Shown: positions 15,304 to 22,731 of the stretch, in pieces
How positions within the stretch are numbered: the stretch's first letter is position 1
Layout: every line of letters starts with the position of its first letter
NCBI GenBank assembly: GCA_029977865.1
Contig: JAPOKA010000028.1
Location: 1 to 34,941 of the forward strand
DNA: 34,941 nt
Direction of reading: 5' to 3'
Source of the DNA: a bacterium
Lineage (GTDB): Bacteria > Planctomycetota > Phycisphaerae > Phycisphaerales > SM1A02
Made by a program: the position numbers and the translations under genes
Notes under the pieces: generated by a model
Database searches by the model: none
Seen by the model: the letters and a program-made list of their open reading frames with translations, nothing else
What the model was told of the DNA's origin: nothing

Positions 15304-17454
15304 ATGCCCGCTCCCGGTCGCTTCCGGGCTCCGACGAGACCCACCGAAACTCCCGCCGACCCGCACCGGCCGTGGGCGGCGGGTCTGGCCTGGGGGATCG
15401 CCCTGATCGTCGCGGTGCTGCTGCTTGCTTCTGCGACGGGGCCGGGCCAGTCGCTCTCGATTCCGACGTTGTTGGCGGCCTTGGTCGGGGGACTGCTCCC
15501 GGCGCTCCTCTGGATGATCCCGGCGGCGGCGATCGCGGCGCTGCTGCGCCCGCTGATGCCGGAGTGCCTTTCGAGCCGCGAACGAACGCTGATCGCCTGG
15601 GCGATCGGCGTGGGGGTGGCACTCTGGATCGACAGCCTGCTGGGACGACTGGGCGTGCTCGCATCCTCTCCGGTGGTCGCGTGGGGACTCACCATCGTCG
15701 GCGGCGTCGTGCTGCTTGCGGTGCTCGGTCGGCAGTCGCGTTCGTGGCCGCTGCCGAGACCCACCTGGACGGAACTTTCCCTCGTGCCCGCGATCGCAGT
15801 GCTTGCCGTGGCGACGATCTCGGCGCCGGGCTGGTTGTGGTCGAGCGAATTCGGCGGCTACGACGTGCTGGCCTACCACCTTCAGCTTCCGAAGGAGTGG
15901 CGCAGTCTCGGGGTGATCGAGCCGCTGGCCCACAACGTCTACAGCCACCTCCCCAACCACGTCGAGGCCTCGACGCTGCGGCTCATGATGTTGGTCGGCG
16001 GACCACTCGACGCCGCGCTGCCGGCGCAGATGGTGCAGGCGTTGCTTGCGGTCTCGACGGCGGCGCTCCTTGCGGCGACCGCGGCGCGGCTCGTGCCGAG
16101 CGCGGCAGCGGCTGCCGGGCTCGTGACCGCGGGGCTCTTTCTCGGCACGCCGTGGGTGACCGTGGTCGGCTCGCTCGCCTACGACGAGATGGCGGTCTGC
16201 CTTCCGCTTGCCGCAATCGTCGCGCTGCTGACGCCAATCGAAGCGGTGACCGACTCGCCAGCGCCGCTTCGACTCGGCCTGCTGGTTGGCATCCTGGCCG
16301 GAAGTGCCGTGGCCGCAAAGGCGACCTCGGTGGGCTTCGTAGCGCTGCCAGCAGTTGGTCTCCTGCTTGCAAGACTCCCCCGTCGCGGCTGGTTGCTGGC
16401 GTTGGCAGGAGTGTCGGCGAGCGCGGTGGTGGTGCTGGCGCCATGGCTGGTGCAGAACCTCCTCTCGGCTGGACAACCGTTCTTCCCGATCCTCGCCGAA
16501 CCGTTGGGCGGCGGCGGATGGAGTCCGGAGCAGGCGGCGACCTTCGCCGCTGCGCATGGACCCGATCGCAATCCGCTTGCCGCGTTCCTCGCCGAGGCGT
16601 TGCTTCACGGCATCGGTCCGTCGCCGGAGTCGGGAGAACCCTGGCGACCGCAGTGGTCGCTGCTTTGGCCGCTCGGGCTGACCGCCTCCGCGATCGCGCT
16701 CGCATCGACCGCTTGTCGCGCGAATGCCATCCGACTGTTGGGGATTCTGGCGGTGATGATCGCGTTCTGGATGGGCTTCACCCATCTCGAGAGCCGCTTT
16801 CTCGTTCCTGCCGCAGTGCCGCTGTCGCTGCTGATTGGGCTCTCCGCAACCCGATGGGCGCACCCCGACGGTCGCACCAGCTCGCTCGTCGCGGCGGCCT
16901 TGACGGTGTGGGGACTGGTGCCGGTCGCGATCTACCTCAAGGAGCGACCACTTACGCCGGGCAACTGGATCGGAGCGCCTGCCGCGGCGGTCGGCCAAGT
17001 GGCGACCACCGCCGGCGAGATTCACCGCGCTCTCTTGAAGCGCCCGGGACTCTCTCGCGAGGAGCGGGGAGAGGTGCTCCAACACGCTCCACCGTGGACG
17101 TTCCTGAACGAGCCGACGCTCACCGGTCACGAAGGCCGCGTGCTCCTCGTCGGCGAGTCGCGGGTCTTCTACCTCGATCGCGACTGCGAGTACGTCTCGG
17201 TCTGGGACCGCGGGCGGCTCTCGATGCTTGCCCGCGAGTACCCCGACGATCCAGATCGCTGGGTGCGCGAACTTTCCCAAGCCGGATTCACCATGGTTCT
17301 CTTCGACGGTGCGATGATCAAGCGTTGGCGTCGCAATGGCTGGTTGGATCCCGCCCTCTCCGCCGAGGCGATCTCGGCGTTCACGGCGCGACTGCGGCCA
17401 TTGCGAGGTTTCGGCAACGGCGTCGAACTCTTCGCGATCGGAGGCGGACCATGA
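15304..17454 (+). CDS. Large polytopic membrane protein, GT-C glycosyltransferase-like
   Basis: This 716-residue protein has about 12 hydrophobic helices between residues 25 and 545 and a soluble C-terminal domain (about 570-716). An EFGGYDVLAYHLQLPKEW segment after the fourth or fifth helix, followed by YSHLPNHVEASTLRLMMLVG, resembles the first periplasmic loop of GT-C/ArnT-like polyprenol-sugar-dependent glycosyltransferases, where acidic residues are catalytic. The tail contains GRVLLVGESRVFYLDRDCEYVS, reminiscent of tails of planctomycete membrane proteins with this layout. ATG 15304 follows TACCAT by 9 nt. The TGA overlaps the ATG of the downstream lipoprotein gene by 4 nt, which suggests a shared envelope function. 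Glycan and acceptor are unknown; the GT-C call is by fold-like pattern only. Confidence 0.6.
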   Translation: MPAPGRFRAPTRPTETPADPHRPWAAGLAWGIALIVAVLLLASATGPGQSLSIPTLLAALVGGLLPALLWMIPAAAIAALLRPLMPECLSSRERTLIAWAIGVGVALWIDSLLGRLGVLASSPVVAWGLTIVGGVVLLAVLGRQSRSWPLPRPTWTELSLVPAIAVLAVATISAPGWLWSSEFGGYDVLAYHLQLPKEWRSLGVIEPLAHNVYSHLPNHVEASTLRLMMLVGGPLDAALPAQMVQALLAVSTAALLAATAARLVPSAAAAAGLVTAGLFLGTPWVTVVGSLAYDEMAVCLPLAAIVALLTPIEAVTDSPAPLRLGLLVGILAGSAVAAKATSVGFVALPAVGLLLARLPRRGWLLALAGVSASAVVVLAPWLVQNLLSAGQPFFPILAEPLGGGGWSPEQAATFAAAHGPDRNPLAAFLAEALLHGIGPSPESGEPWRPQWSLLWPLGLTASAIALASTACRANAIRLLGILAVMIAFWMGFTHLESRFLVPAAVPLSLLIGLSATRWAHPDGRTSSLVAAALTVWGLVPVAIYLKERPLTPGNWIGAPAAAVGQVATTAGEIHRALLKRPGLSREERGEVLQHAPPWTFLNEPTLTGHEGRVLLVGESRVFYLDRDCEYVSVWDRGRLSMLAREYPDDPDRWVRELSQAGFTMVLFDGAMIKRWRRNGWLDPALSAEAISAFTARLRPLRGFGNGVELFAIGGGP

Positions 17455-18440
17455 TCTCGATTGCAACCTCGCCTCCGATGAAGGCCTCCGTCTGCCGCCT
17501 TGCGGGCGAGTTGCTCATCGCAATCGCGCTGTTCGCTTCCGGATGCGCGCACTCGCCGCAACCGCAGCTCACCGACGCCGTCTCGGCCACCGGGAGCGTG
17601 AACGATTCCACCACCCCGATCGCGTTCTGGCGTGGCCGAGCGATTCGTCGCAGCGATCTCGAGACCGCTCTGGTCGAGCGGGCCGGCGCCGTCAGCCTAC
17701 GGGAGTACCTGCTCGATCGCAGACTCGCCGAACTGGCCCTCGCTGCCGGCATCGCCATCGATGCGTCACGGCTCGCGGCCGAGCGAGCCATTCTCGTCGA
17801 GAATCTCTCCGCAGATCCCGATCTCGCCGAACGCCTGCTCGAGGCGGTGCGGGCCCGACAAGGGCTCGGCGAACAGCGGTTCGAGGCCCTGCTGCGTCGC
17901 AACGCCACGCTTCGGGCATTGGTCGCCGACGAGGTGATCGTCGATGAGGACACCATCGCGCGGATCCACGACGTCGTGCATGGACCCGAACGGGTCTCCC
18001 GCATCATCGCCGCCGCCGAACTTGCCGACGCCTCCGCCCTCGCCGAGCGCGCCGCCGCGGGCGAGGAGTTCGCGGCGCTGGCATTTGCCCACTCGTCCGA
18101 TCCAAGCCGCGGCGCGGGCGGGCTGCTGCCTCCGGTGAGCCGTCTCGACCCGGCGTGGCCCGCCGCCTTCCGCGAGACTCTCTTTGCGCTCGAGGTCGGC
18201 GAGGTCTCGCCGCCGGTGCTCGCCGACGACTCCTGGGTCGTGGTCACCCTGCTCGAGACTCGGCCGAGCGATGGCGTGGCCATCGAATCGGTTCGGCCCG
18301 AACTGGAGCGACTCGCGCGACGCCAACTCGAACGGGTGCGGATGGATCTTCTGATGCGCGAGGTCGCCAATTCGCTCGCGCCCGACATCGTCGATCCGAC
18401 CTATCGCCGCGGCTGGGAGAGTCTCGCGGAGACCCCCTGA
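17451..18440 (+). CDS. Parvulin-type peptidyl-prolyl isomerase lipoprotein (SurA/PrsA-like)
   Basis: This 329-residue protein has a lipoprotein signal peptide, lipobox FASGC (C32; C23 if the second Met, residue 10, is the start). A SurA_N-like helical region (about 55-175) includes RSDLETALVERAG and LREYLLDRRLAELAL. A rotamase-like domain (about 180-278) has EEFAALAFAHSSDPSRGAGG and ALEVGEVSPPVLADDSWVVV. These features fit a periplasmic, membrane-anchored folding chaperone for envelope proteins. ATG 17451 overlaps the preceding stop as ATGA, supporting this start. The C-terminal helix packs after the isomerase domain as in SurA. The stop lies only 4 nt from the stop of the convergent lptG. 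Confidence 0.82.
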   Translation: MISIATSPPMKASVCRLAGELLIAIALFASGCAHSPQPQLTDAVSATGSVNDSTTPIAFWRGRAIRRSDLETALVERAGAVSLREYLLDRRLAELALAAGIAIDASRLAAERAILVENLSADPDLAERLLEAVRARQGLGEQRFEALLRRNATLRALVADEVIVDEDTIARIHDVVHGPERVSRIIAAAELADASALAERAAAGEEFAALAFAHSSDPSRGAGGLLPPVSRLDPAWPAAFRETLFALEVGEVSPPVLADDSWVVVTLLETRPSDGVAIESVRPELERLARRQLERVRMDLLMREVANSLAPDIVDPTYRRGWESLAETP

Positions 18441-18444
18441 ACCT

Positions 18445-19575
18445 TCAGGTTCGCAGCCAGACTACCCGCCCGACCGCGACCGGCAGCAGCAGCGCCGCGG
18501 GCAGGAAGGTCGAGAGGGCCGGCGGCAATCCCGGCACCTCGACCGACATCACCGCGATCGAGCCGAGGATTCCCGGCACCGCGATCGCAGCGGCGCGGGC
18601 GCTCTGCCCGAGCAGCGCTCGTGGCTCGCGGAGCAGGAAGCACGGCAGCGCAATCACCAGGACCAGGAGATTCACCGCGATCACCGCGAAGCGGCCGTAG
18701 TAGGCCCGTGACAAGACGTCGGCCTCGGGTCCGCTGCCCCGGCGCAACTCGGCCATCTCGCCGAGCGAGAGCATCTGCGCGTACTGGCTCGACTGCCGCA
18801 CCAACAGCGACTTGGGCGAGAGATCGCTCGCGAACTCCGAGACCGCTTCGCTGGTGCGGACCACTCGCTCGGCTGCGTCGGGCGCTTCGCCGGGCACGCG
18901 AATGCGGGTCGCCATGCCGCCTTCGAGCCGCCAGGCCGACGCGGGTTCGTCCCAGACTGCGGCACTTGCCACCAGCCGCTCGGTGGCTCGCCCCATCTCG
19001 TCGCGGCGAAGCACGAGCACATCGGTGAGTTCGGCGGTCTCGGGATCGAAAGCCCGTGCCCGCAAAAGGGCGTTGCTTCCGTCGACCGTCAACGGCACCT
19101 CGAACTCCCGCACCCCGCCGGCGAGGATGGCGTCGTGCTGACGCATCAGCAACGGCGCCAGCCGCGGCACCACGAACTCGCTGTTTGCCAGCGCCACCAG
19201 ATTGAGCACGAAGGCACCCGCGACCATCACCAGCCCCACCCGCACCAGTCCCACCCCGGCGCTCATGATTGCCACGAGTTCGCGGTGCTTGACCATCGAG
19301 GAGAGGGTGAAGCCCATGGCGGCCACCGAGACCAGCCCGACCATGAAGCCGAAGAACTGGAAGATCCGAGGTCCGTGGAAGTTGAAGACCGCCGCGACGA
19401 GACCGGCCGCAAGGCTCTCGAATCGCCCCGCTTCCACTGCGGCCTTGGCGGCGTCGACGAACTCGTCGACCTGCAGGATCACGTCGAGCGAGACCGCGAG
19501 CACGAAGAAGACCGCGAACAGCAGCAGGAAGCTGCCAAGGAAGCGTCGGAAGATGGTGCGGTCGAGCAGGATCAC
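18445..19575 (-). CDS. lptG: LPS export permease LptG (LptF/LptG family)
   Basis: This 376-residue inner-membrane subunit belongs to the ABC transporter that extracts LPS and passes it to LptC and LptA. N-terminal helices begin ILLDRTIFRRFLGSFLLLFAVFF. A second and third helix (about 65-125) include MGFTLSSMVKHRELVAIMSAGVG, the family cytoplasmic coupling region. A periplasmic beta-rich domain (about 140-280) precedes three C-terminal helices from YYGRFAVIAVNLLVLVIALPC. The start is GTG 19575, which overlaps the lptF TGA as GTGA; a longer frame upstream lies inside lptF. LptF and LptG are hard to tell apart by sequence, so the F/G naming follows gene order. Confidence 0.87.
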   Translation of the reverse strand: MILLDRTIFRRFLGSFLLLFAVFFVLAVSLDVILQVDEFVDAAKAAVEAGRFESLAAGLVAAVFNFHGPRIFQFFGFMVGLVSVAAMGFTLSSMVKHRELVAIMSAGVGLVRVGLVMVAGAFVLNLVALANSEFVVPRLAPLLMRQHDAILAGGVREFEVPLTVDGSNALLRARAFDPETAELTDVLVLRRDEMGRATERLVASAAVWDEPASAWRLEGGMATRIRVPGEAPDAAERVVRTSEAVSEFASDLSPKSLLVRQSSQYAQMLSLGEMAELRRGSGPEADVLSRAYYGRFAVIAVNLLVLVIALPCFLLREPRALLGQSARAAAIAVPGILGSIAVMSVEVPGLPPALSTFLPAALLLPVAVGRVVWLRT

Positions 19576-21236
19576 GGCAACACGCGGCGAGTGCTTTTCC
19601 ACCAGGCGACGACGATGGCGAGGCAGAGCCCTCCCATCGCAGCCCAGATCAGGGAGATTCCCGCTTCGGGACGATTCCAGCGGGTCATCTGCTCGCCGCT
19701 CGAGACCATCAGCATCACCGCGATCGCGGGGATGAAGACCACGATGAAGGTCCCCAGCGCGATGCTCGCTCGCGAGCGGACCGCCACCAACGCCGCGAGG
19801 ATCGGCAGCAGCAGCCCCGCGAGCGCCTGGGCACCGCGCTGATTGAGCCTTGCGAGGATGTCGAGCTGAAATCGATCGAGCGCCGTCTCGAGAGCGCCGG
19901 CGTTCCGACCCGCCTCGACGAGCAGCGTTCGCCGCAGCGGATCGGCCTCGTTGTCCGCCGCCGCGCCGGCAGCGCGACCGGTGGCGATGAGCTCCGCGGT
20001 GGTGCCGGGGCGGATGGAGACGGCGCACTCGACCTGATGAAGTCCGCCGAGCCGCTGCGGCCAGCGACCGCGGCGAGCGACCGAGCCCACGAACTCCTCG
20101 GCTTCGAGCCCCGGCGCGACCGCGAGTTCGAAGCTCGGGGTCGATCCCGACTCGAGGGCGATGGTCCCGGTGGCGACGCTGGCTCTGCGCAGCATCCGCC
20201 CGTCACGGCGCTCCTCGAGTGTGATGAGTCCGTCCGCGCCGGTTCCGGTGAGCCGGTCGCCGGCCCGCGCGGCCCCGATCACTCGAATGGTGCGTCCCGA
20301 ACCAAGCGATTCGAGGTCCGCGCCCTCGTCGCTGCCCAGCGCCGAGTCGAGGCAATCGAGCGCCTCGAGTCGGTCGAAGCGCTCTTCGAGCGGACCCGCC
20401 GCCTCGCGCATCGGTCGAAAGGCCTCGGGCTCCTCGCGGGCCCGCAGCAGTTCTGTCAACGGGAGCCCCTTGGGGTCGCCAGCGAGGCTCCGGCCGAGAT
20501 CGATCGCCTCGGGGCTCGCCTCGGGCAGGACCGCGATCGCCTGTTCGGAATCGCGTTGCACCGTGGCGTTGACGAGCACCAGCTTGAGGATCGCGCCATC
20601 TTCGCCCTGGTGCACGTCGATCACCGCATGCTCGGCGGTGAACTCGGTGCGGGGCACGCCGCTTCGGCCTCCGAACTCGAGCGCCGCCACCCCGGCGAGG
20701 ATCAGTCGGTCCCGGGCTCCGGTGTCGGGCGGATCGGGTGAAAGCAGGGCTTCGTCGGCGTAGATCTCGAGGTCGCCCACTCGCAGGCCTTCACCCTGCT
20801 CGACCGCGTTGGCCAGTAGCCGCGCCGCGTCCCTCGCCAGCAGATCCTGCATCGACATCCAGAATGCCGGGGCCGCCAGGTGAACCACCGCGAGCATCGC
20901 CGCAAAGAGCAGCATCCCCAGTGCCACCGCGGGAAAGACGATCCGTCGCATGGGAAATCCCGAGGCCTCCATCGCCTGCACTTCGCGATCAACGCTCATG
21001 CGGTGGTAGACCGTGACCGTCGCGAACGCAGCCGCGAACGGCAGCGCGTACTGCAGCATCGGCACGCAGGCCAGCAGCAGAAACCGCGGCAGGTCGGCCG
21101 GGCCGAGGAGGTTCTGCGAGAGCGGTCGCACCGCGGCCCCGAAGGCGATCACCGTCACCAGGACCGTCGCGGTGAGCAGCGTGGTGCGGACGAGGTCGCC
21201 GAGGACCGCGCGATGCAGGAGCCAGGGAATCCTCAT
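19572..21236 (-). CDS. lptF: LPS export permease LptF (LptF/LptG family), enlarged periplasmic domain
   Basis: This 554-residue protein has LptF/G-type membrane segments at the N-terminus (about 12-120: LRDL-like LGDLVRTTLLTATVLVTVI, FAAAFATVTVYHRMSVDREVQAMEASG). The last segment is the family coupling helix region with a conserved Glu/Arg. C-terminal helices follow (about 455-545, LNQRGAQALAGLLLPILAALVAVRS). Between them is a periplasmic region of about 320 residues, well over the 150-200 residues usual in LptF, with long charged stretches. It pairs with lptG (4-nt overlap). It begins 15 nt after the stop of the NtrC-type regulator, with an 8-bp hairpin in between. Confidence 0.85.
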   Translation of the reverse strand: MRIPWLLHRAVLGDLVRTTLLTATVLVTVIAFGAAVRPLSQNLLGPADLPRFLLLACVPMLQYALPFAAAFATVTVYHRMSVDREVQAMEASGFPMRRIVFPAVALGMLLFAAMLAVVHLAAPAFWMSMQDLLARDAARLLANAVEQGEGLRVGDLEIYADEALLSPDPPDTGARDRLILAGVAALEFGGRSGVPRTEFTAEHAVIDVHQGEDGAILKLVLVNATVQRDSEQAIAVLPEASPEAIDLGRSLAGDPKGLPLTELLRAREEPEAFRPMREAAGPLEERFDRLEALDCLDSALGSDEGADLESLGSGRTIRVIGAARAGDRLTGTGADGLITLEERRDGRMLRRASVATGTIALESGSTPSFELAVAPGLEAEEFVGSVARRGRWPQRLGGLHQVECAVSIRPGTTAELIATGRAAGAAADNEADPLRRTLLVEAGRNAGALETALDRFQLDILARLNQRGAQALAGLLLPILAALVAVRSRASIALGTFIVVFIPAIAVMLMVSSGEQMTRWNRPEAGISLIWAAMGGLCLAIVVAWWKSTRRVLP

Positions 21237-21243
21237 CCGGCGA

Positions 21244-21262
21244 GGCTTCGCCTAGCGAAGCC
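21244..21262 (-). other. Hairpin spanning the regulator stop codon and the lptF translation start
   Basis: GGCTTCGC / GCGAAGCC forms a perfect 8-bp stem with a 3-nt loop that is exactly the regulator's stop codon (TAG on the minus strand). It ends 7 nt before the lptF ATG, so in mRNA it would occlude the lptF initiation region until a ribosome finishing the upstream gene opens it. There is no T-run, so it is unlikely to be a terminator. Confidence 0.4.
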
Positions 21263-22640
21263 CGTACTCCTTGAGCTTGCGGTAGAGCGTTCGTTCGCCG
21301 ATCCCCAGCAGCTGCGCCGCCTGCTCGCGATTGCCGCCGGTCAGGGCGAGGGTCTGGCGGATCGCCTCCTTCTCGATGCGATCGAGGCCGACTCCGGCCA
21401 GTCCGCGCACCGAGGGGCCCTCTTCCTGCTCGTCGGCGCGAACTTCCGGGGGAACGTCGCGCAGGTCGAGCGTGGGCCCCTCGCTCGAGACCACCATGCG
21501 GTGGACCACGTTGAAGAGTTCGCGCACGTTGCCCGGCCAGCGATAGGAGATCAGACGCATCAAGGCCGGCTGCGAGACCTCCGGCCGCTCGCGACCGGCA
21601 TCGGCTGCGTAGCGGCCGATCGCGTGACGGACGAGCAACGGGATGTCCTCGCGTCGATCCCGCAGCGGCGGCACCACGATCTCGGCGCCGCGAATGCGGA
21701 AGTAGAGGTCCTCGCGGAAGGTGCCGTCTGCGGTGAGCTGCTTCAGGTCGCGGTTGGTGGCGCTCACGAGTCGCAGATCGACCTTGCGGACCTCGTTGGC
21801 GCCGAGCCGCACGATCTCACCGGTCTCGAGCACCCGCAGCAACTTGGGCTGCATGGCCAGGGGCATGTCCCCAATCTCGTCGAGGAAAACGGTGCCGCGA
21901 TCGGCGTACTCGAAGACGCCTTCCCGGTCGCGATCGGCCCCGGTGAAGGCACCGCGGACGTGGCCGAAGAGCTGATCCTCGAGCAGCGACTCGCTCTGGC
22001 CGGCCGCGTTGAAGGTCACGTAGCGCCGCTCGGCCCGCTTGGAGAGCTTGTGGATCGCTGCGGCGACGAGTTCCTTGCCGGTGCCGCTCTCCCCGGTGAC
22101 CAGGACCGGGATCGAACTTGGTGCCACCCGCCGGATCGCTCCGACCACCTCGCGGATGGCCGCAGAGTTCCCGATGATCCCCTCGAAGCCGTAGGCGGCA
22201 TCGACCTCGCCCTGCAAACGCCGATTCCGGGTTCGCAGGAAGACCGTTTCCGCAGCCCGACCGACCAGATTCCGGAAGACCACCAGATCGAGCGGCTTCT
22301 CGATGAAGTCGTACGCCCCCCCCTGCAAGGCGGCCTTGGCGGTGGGCACATCGCCGTGGGCAGTGACCATCACGGTCTCGGATTCAGGCTGCAGTTCGCG
22401 GGCGAGCCGCAGAACCTCGAGGCCCGCGGTCTCCGACTCCATGACCAGATCGGTCACCACGACGTCGAAGGCGCCGTGGCGAAGTTCCTCCTCGGCACCA
22501 GCCAGACCGTTCACGATGGTGCAGACGTGACCCGGTCGCCGAAGGGCCTCTGCCATCGCCTCGGCGTGCTCGACCTCGTCGTCGACGATGAGCACCTGCG
22601 CTCGAATGGCCTCCCCGCCGCCTGCTTCCGGAGTGCTCAT
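21252..22640 (-). CDS. NtrC-family sigma54-dependent response regulator
   Basis: This 462-residue regulator has three parts. The receiver domain (about 14-130) has acidic pocket D20/D21, phospho-acceptor D64 in VVTDLVM, and T and K in VTAHG and FIEKP. The AAA+ sigma54-activation domain (about 155-390) has Walker A GESGTGKE, the sigma54 contact loop GAFTGA, Walker B GTVFLDEIGDMP and the RWPGNVREL motif. The C-terminal Fis-type helix-turn-helix (about 420-462) has LTGGNREQAAQLLGIGERTLYRKLKEYGL. No histidine kinase is adjacent, so it is an orphan here. It heads an operon with lptF and lptG. ATG 22640 lies 8 nt after TACAAT; no Shine-Dalgarno is seen. Confidence 0.94.
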   Translation of the reverse strand: MSTPEAGGGEAIRAQVLIVDDEVEHAEAMAEALRRPGHVCTIVNGLAGAEEELRHGAFDVVVTDLVMESETAGLEVLRLARELQPESETVMVTAHGDVPTAKAALQGGAYDFIEKPLDLVVFRNLVGRAAETVFLRTRNRRLQGEVDAAYGFEGIIGNSAAIREVVGAIRRVAPSSIPVLVTGESGTGKELVAAAIHKLSKRAERRYVTFNAAGQSESLLEDQLFGHVRGAFTGADRDREGVFEYADRGTVFLDEIGDMPLAMQPKLLRVLETGEIVRLGANEVRKVDLRLVSATNRDLKQLTADGTFREDLYFRIRGAEIVVPPLRDRREDIPLLVRHAIGRYAADAGRERPEVSQPALMRLISYRWPGNVRELFNVVHRMVVSSEGPTLDLRDVPPEVRADEQEEGPSVRGLAGVGLDRIEKEAIRQTLALTGGNREQAAQLLGIGERTLYRKLKEYGLR

Positions 22641-22648
22641 GGGCGGAG

Positions 22649-22654
22649 ATTGTA
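22649..22654 (-). promoter_or_regulatory. Putative -10 element TACAAT of the regulator-lptFG operon
   Basis: On the minus strand TACAAT, close to the consensus TATAAT, is 8 nt before ATG 22640, separated by ctccgccc, which excludes a Shine-Dalgarno. No good -35 is visible. Confidence 0.5.
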
Positions 22655-22719
22655 GAGGCGTCCGCGTGCTCCACGCATGGGGGTCGGGAGAACTGATCGG
22701 TGAACTCTGCGGCGACCGA

Positions 22720-22725
22720 TACACT
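22720..22725 (+). promoter_or_regulatory. Putative -10 element TACACT of the murC operon
   Basis: TACACT is followed by six C residues and then GTG 22732. The spacing places the expected transcription start on the start codon itself. Confidence 0.45.
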
Positions 22726-22731
22726 CCCCCC

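Noticed and set aside
14685-17450. Plus-strand frame continuous with the parvulin lipoprotein, suggesting a 1251-residue protein
   Set aside because: The upstream part overlaps fliW and the GT-C-like gene in other frames. The lipoprotein signal peptide and the ATGA overlap place the true start at 17451.
18438-18457. Palindrome GAACCTTCAGGTTC at the convergent parvulin/lptG stops as a bidirectional terminator
   Set aside because: The stem is short with almost no loop and no T-run, so it is too weak to call.
20880-22655. Plus-strand 591-codon open frame opposite lptF and the NtrC-type regulator
   Set aside because: It is antisense to two genes with full domain signatures and has no domain of its own.
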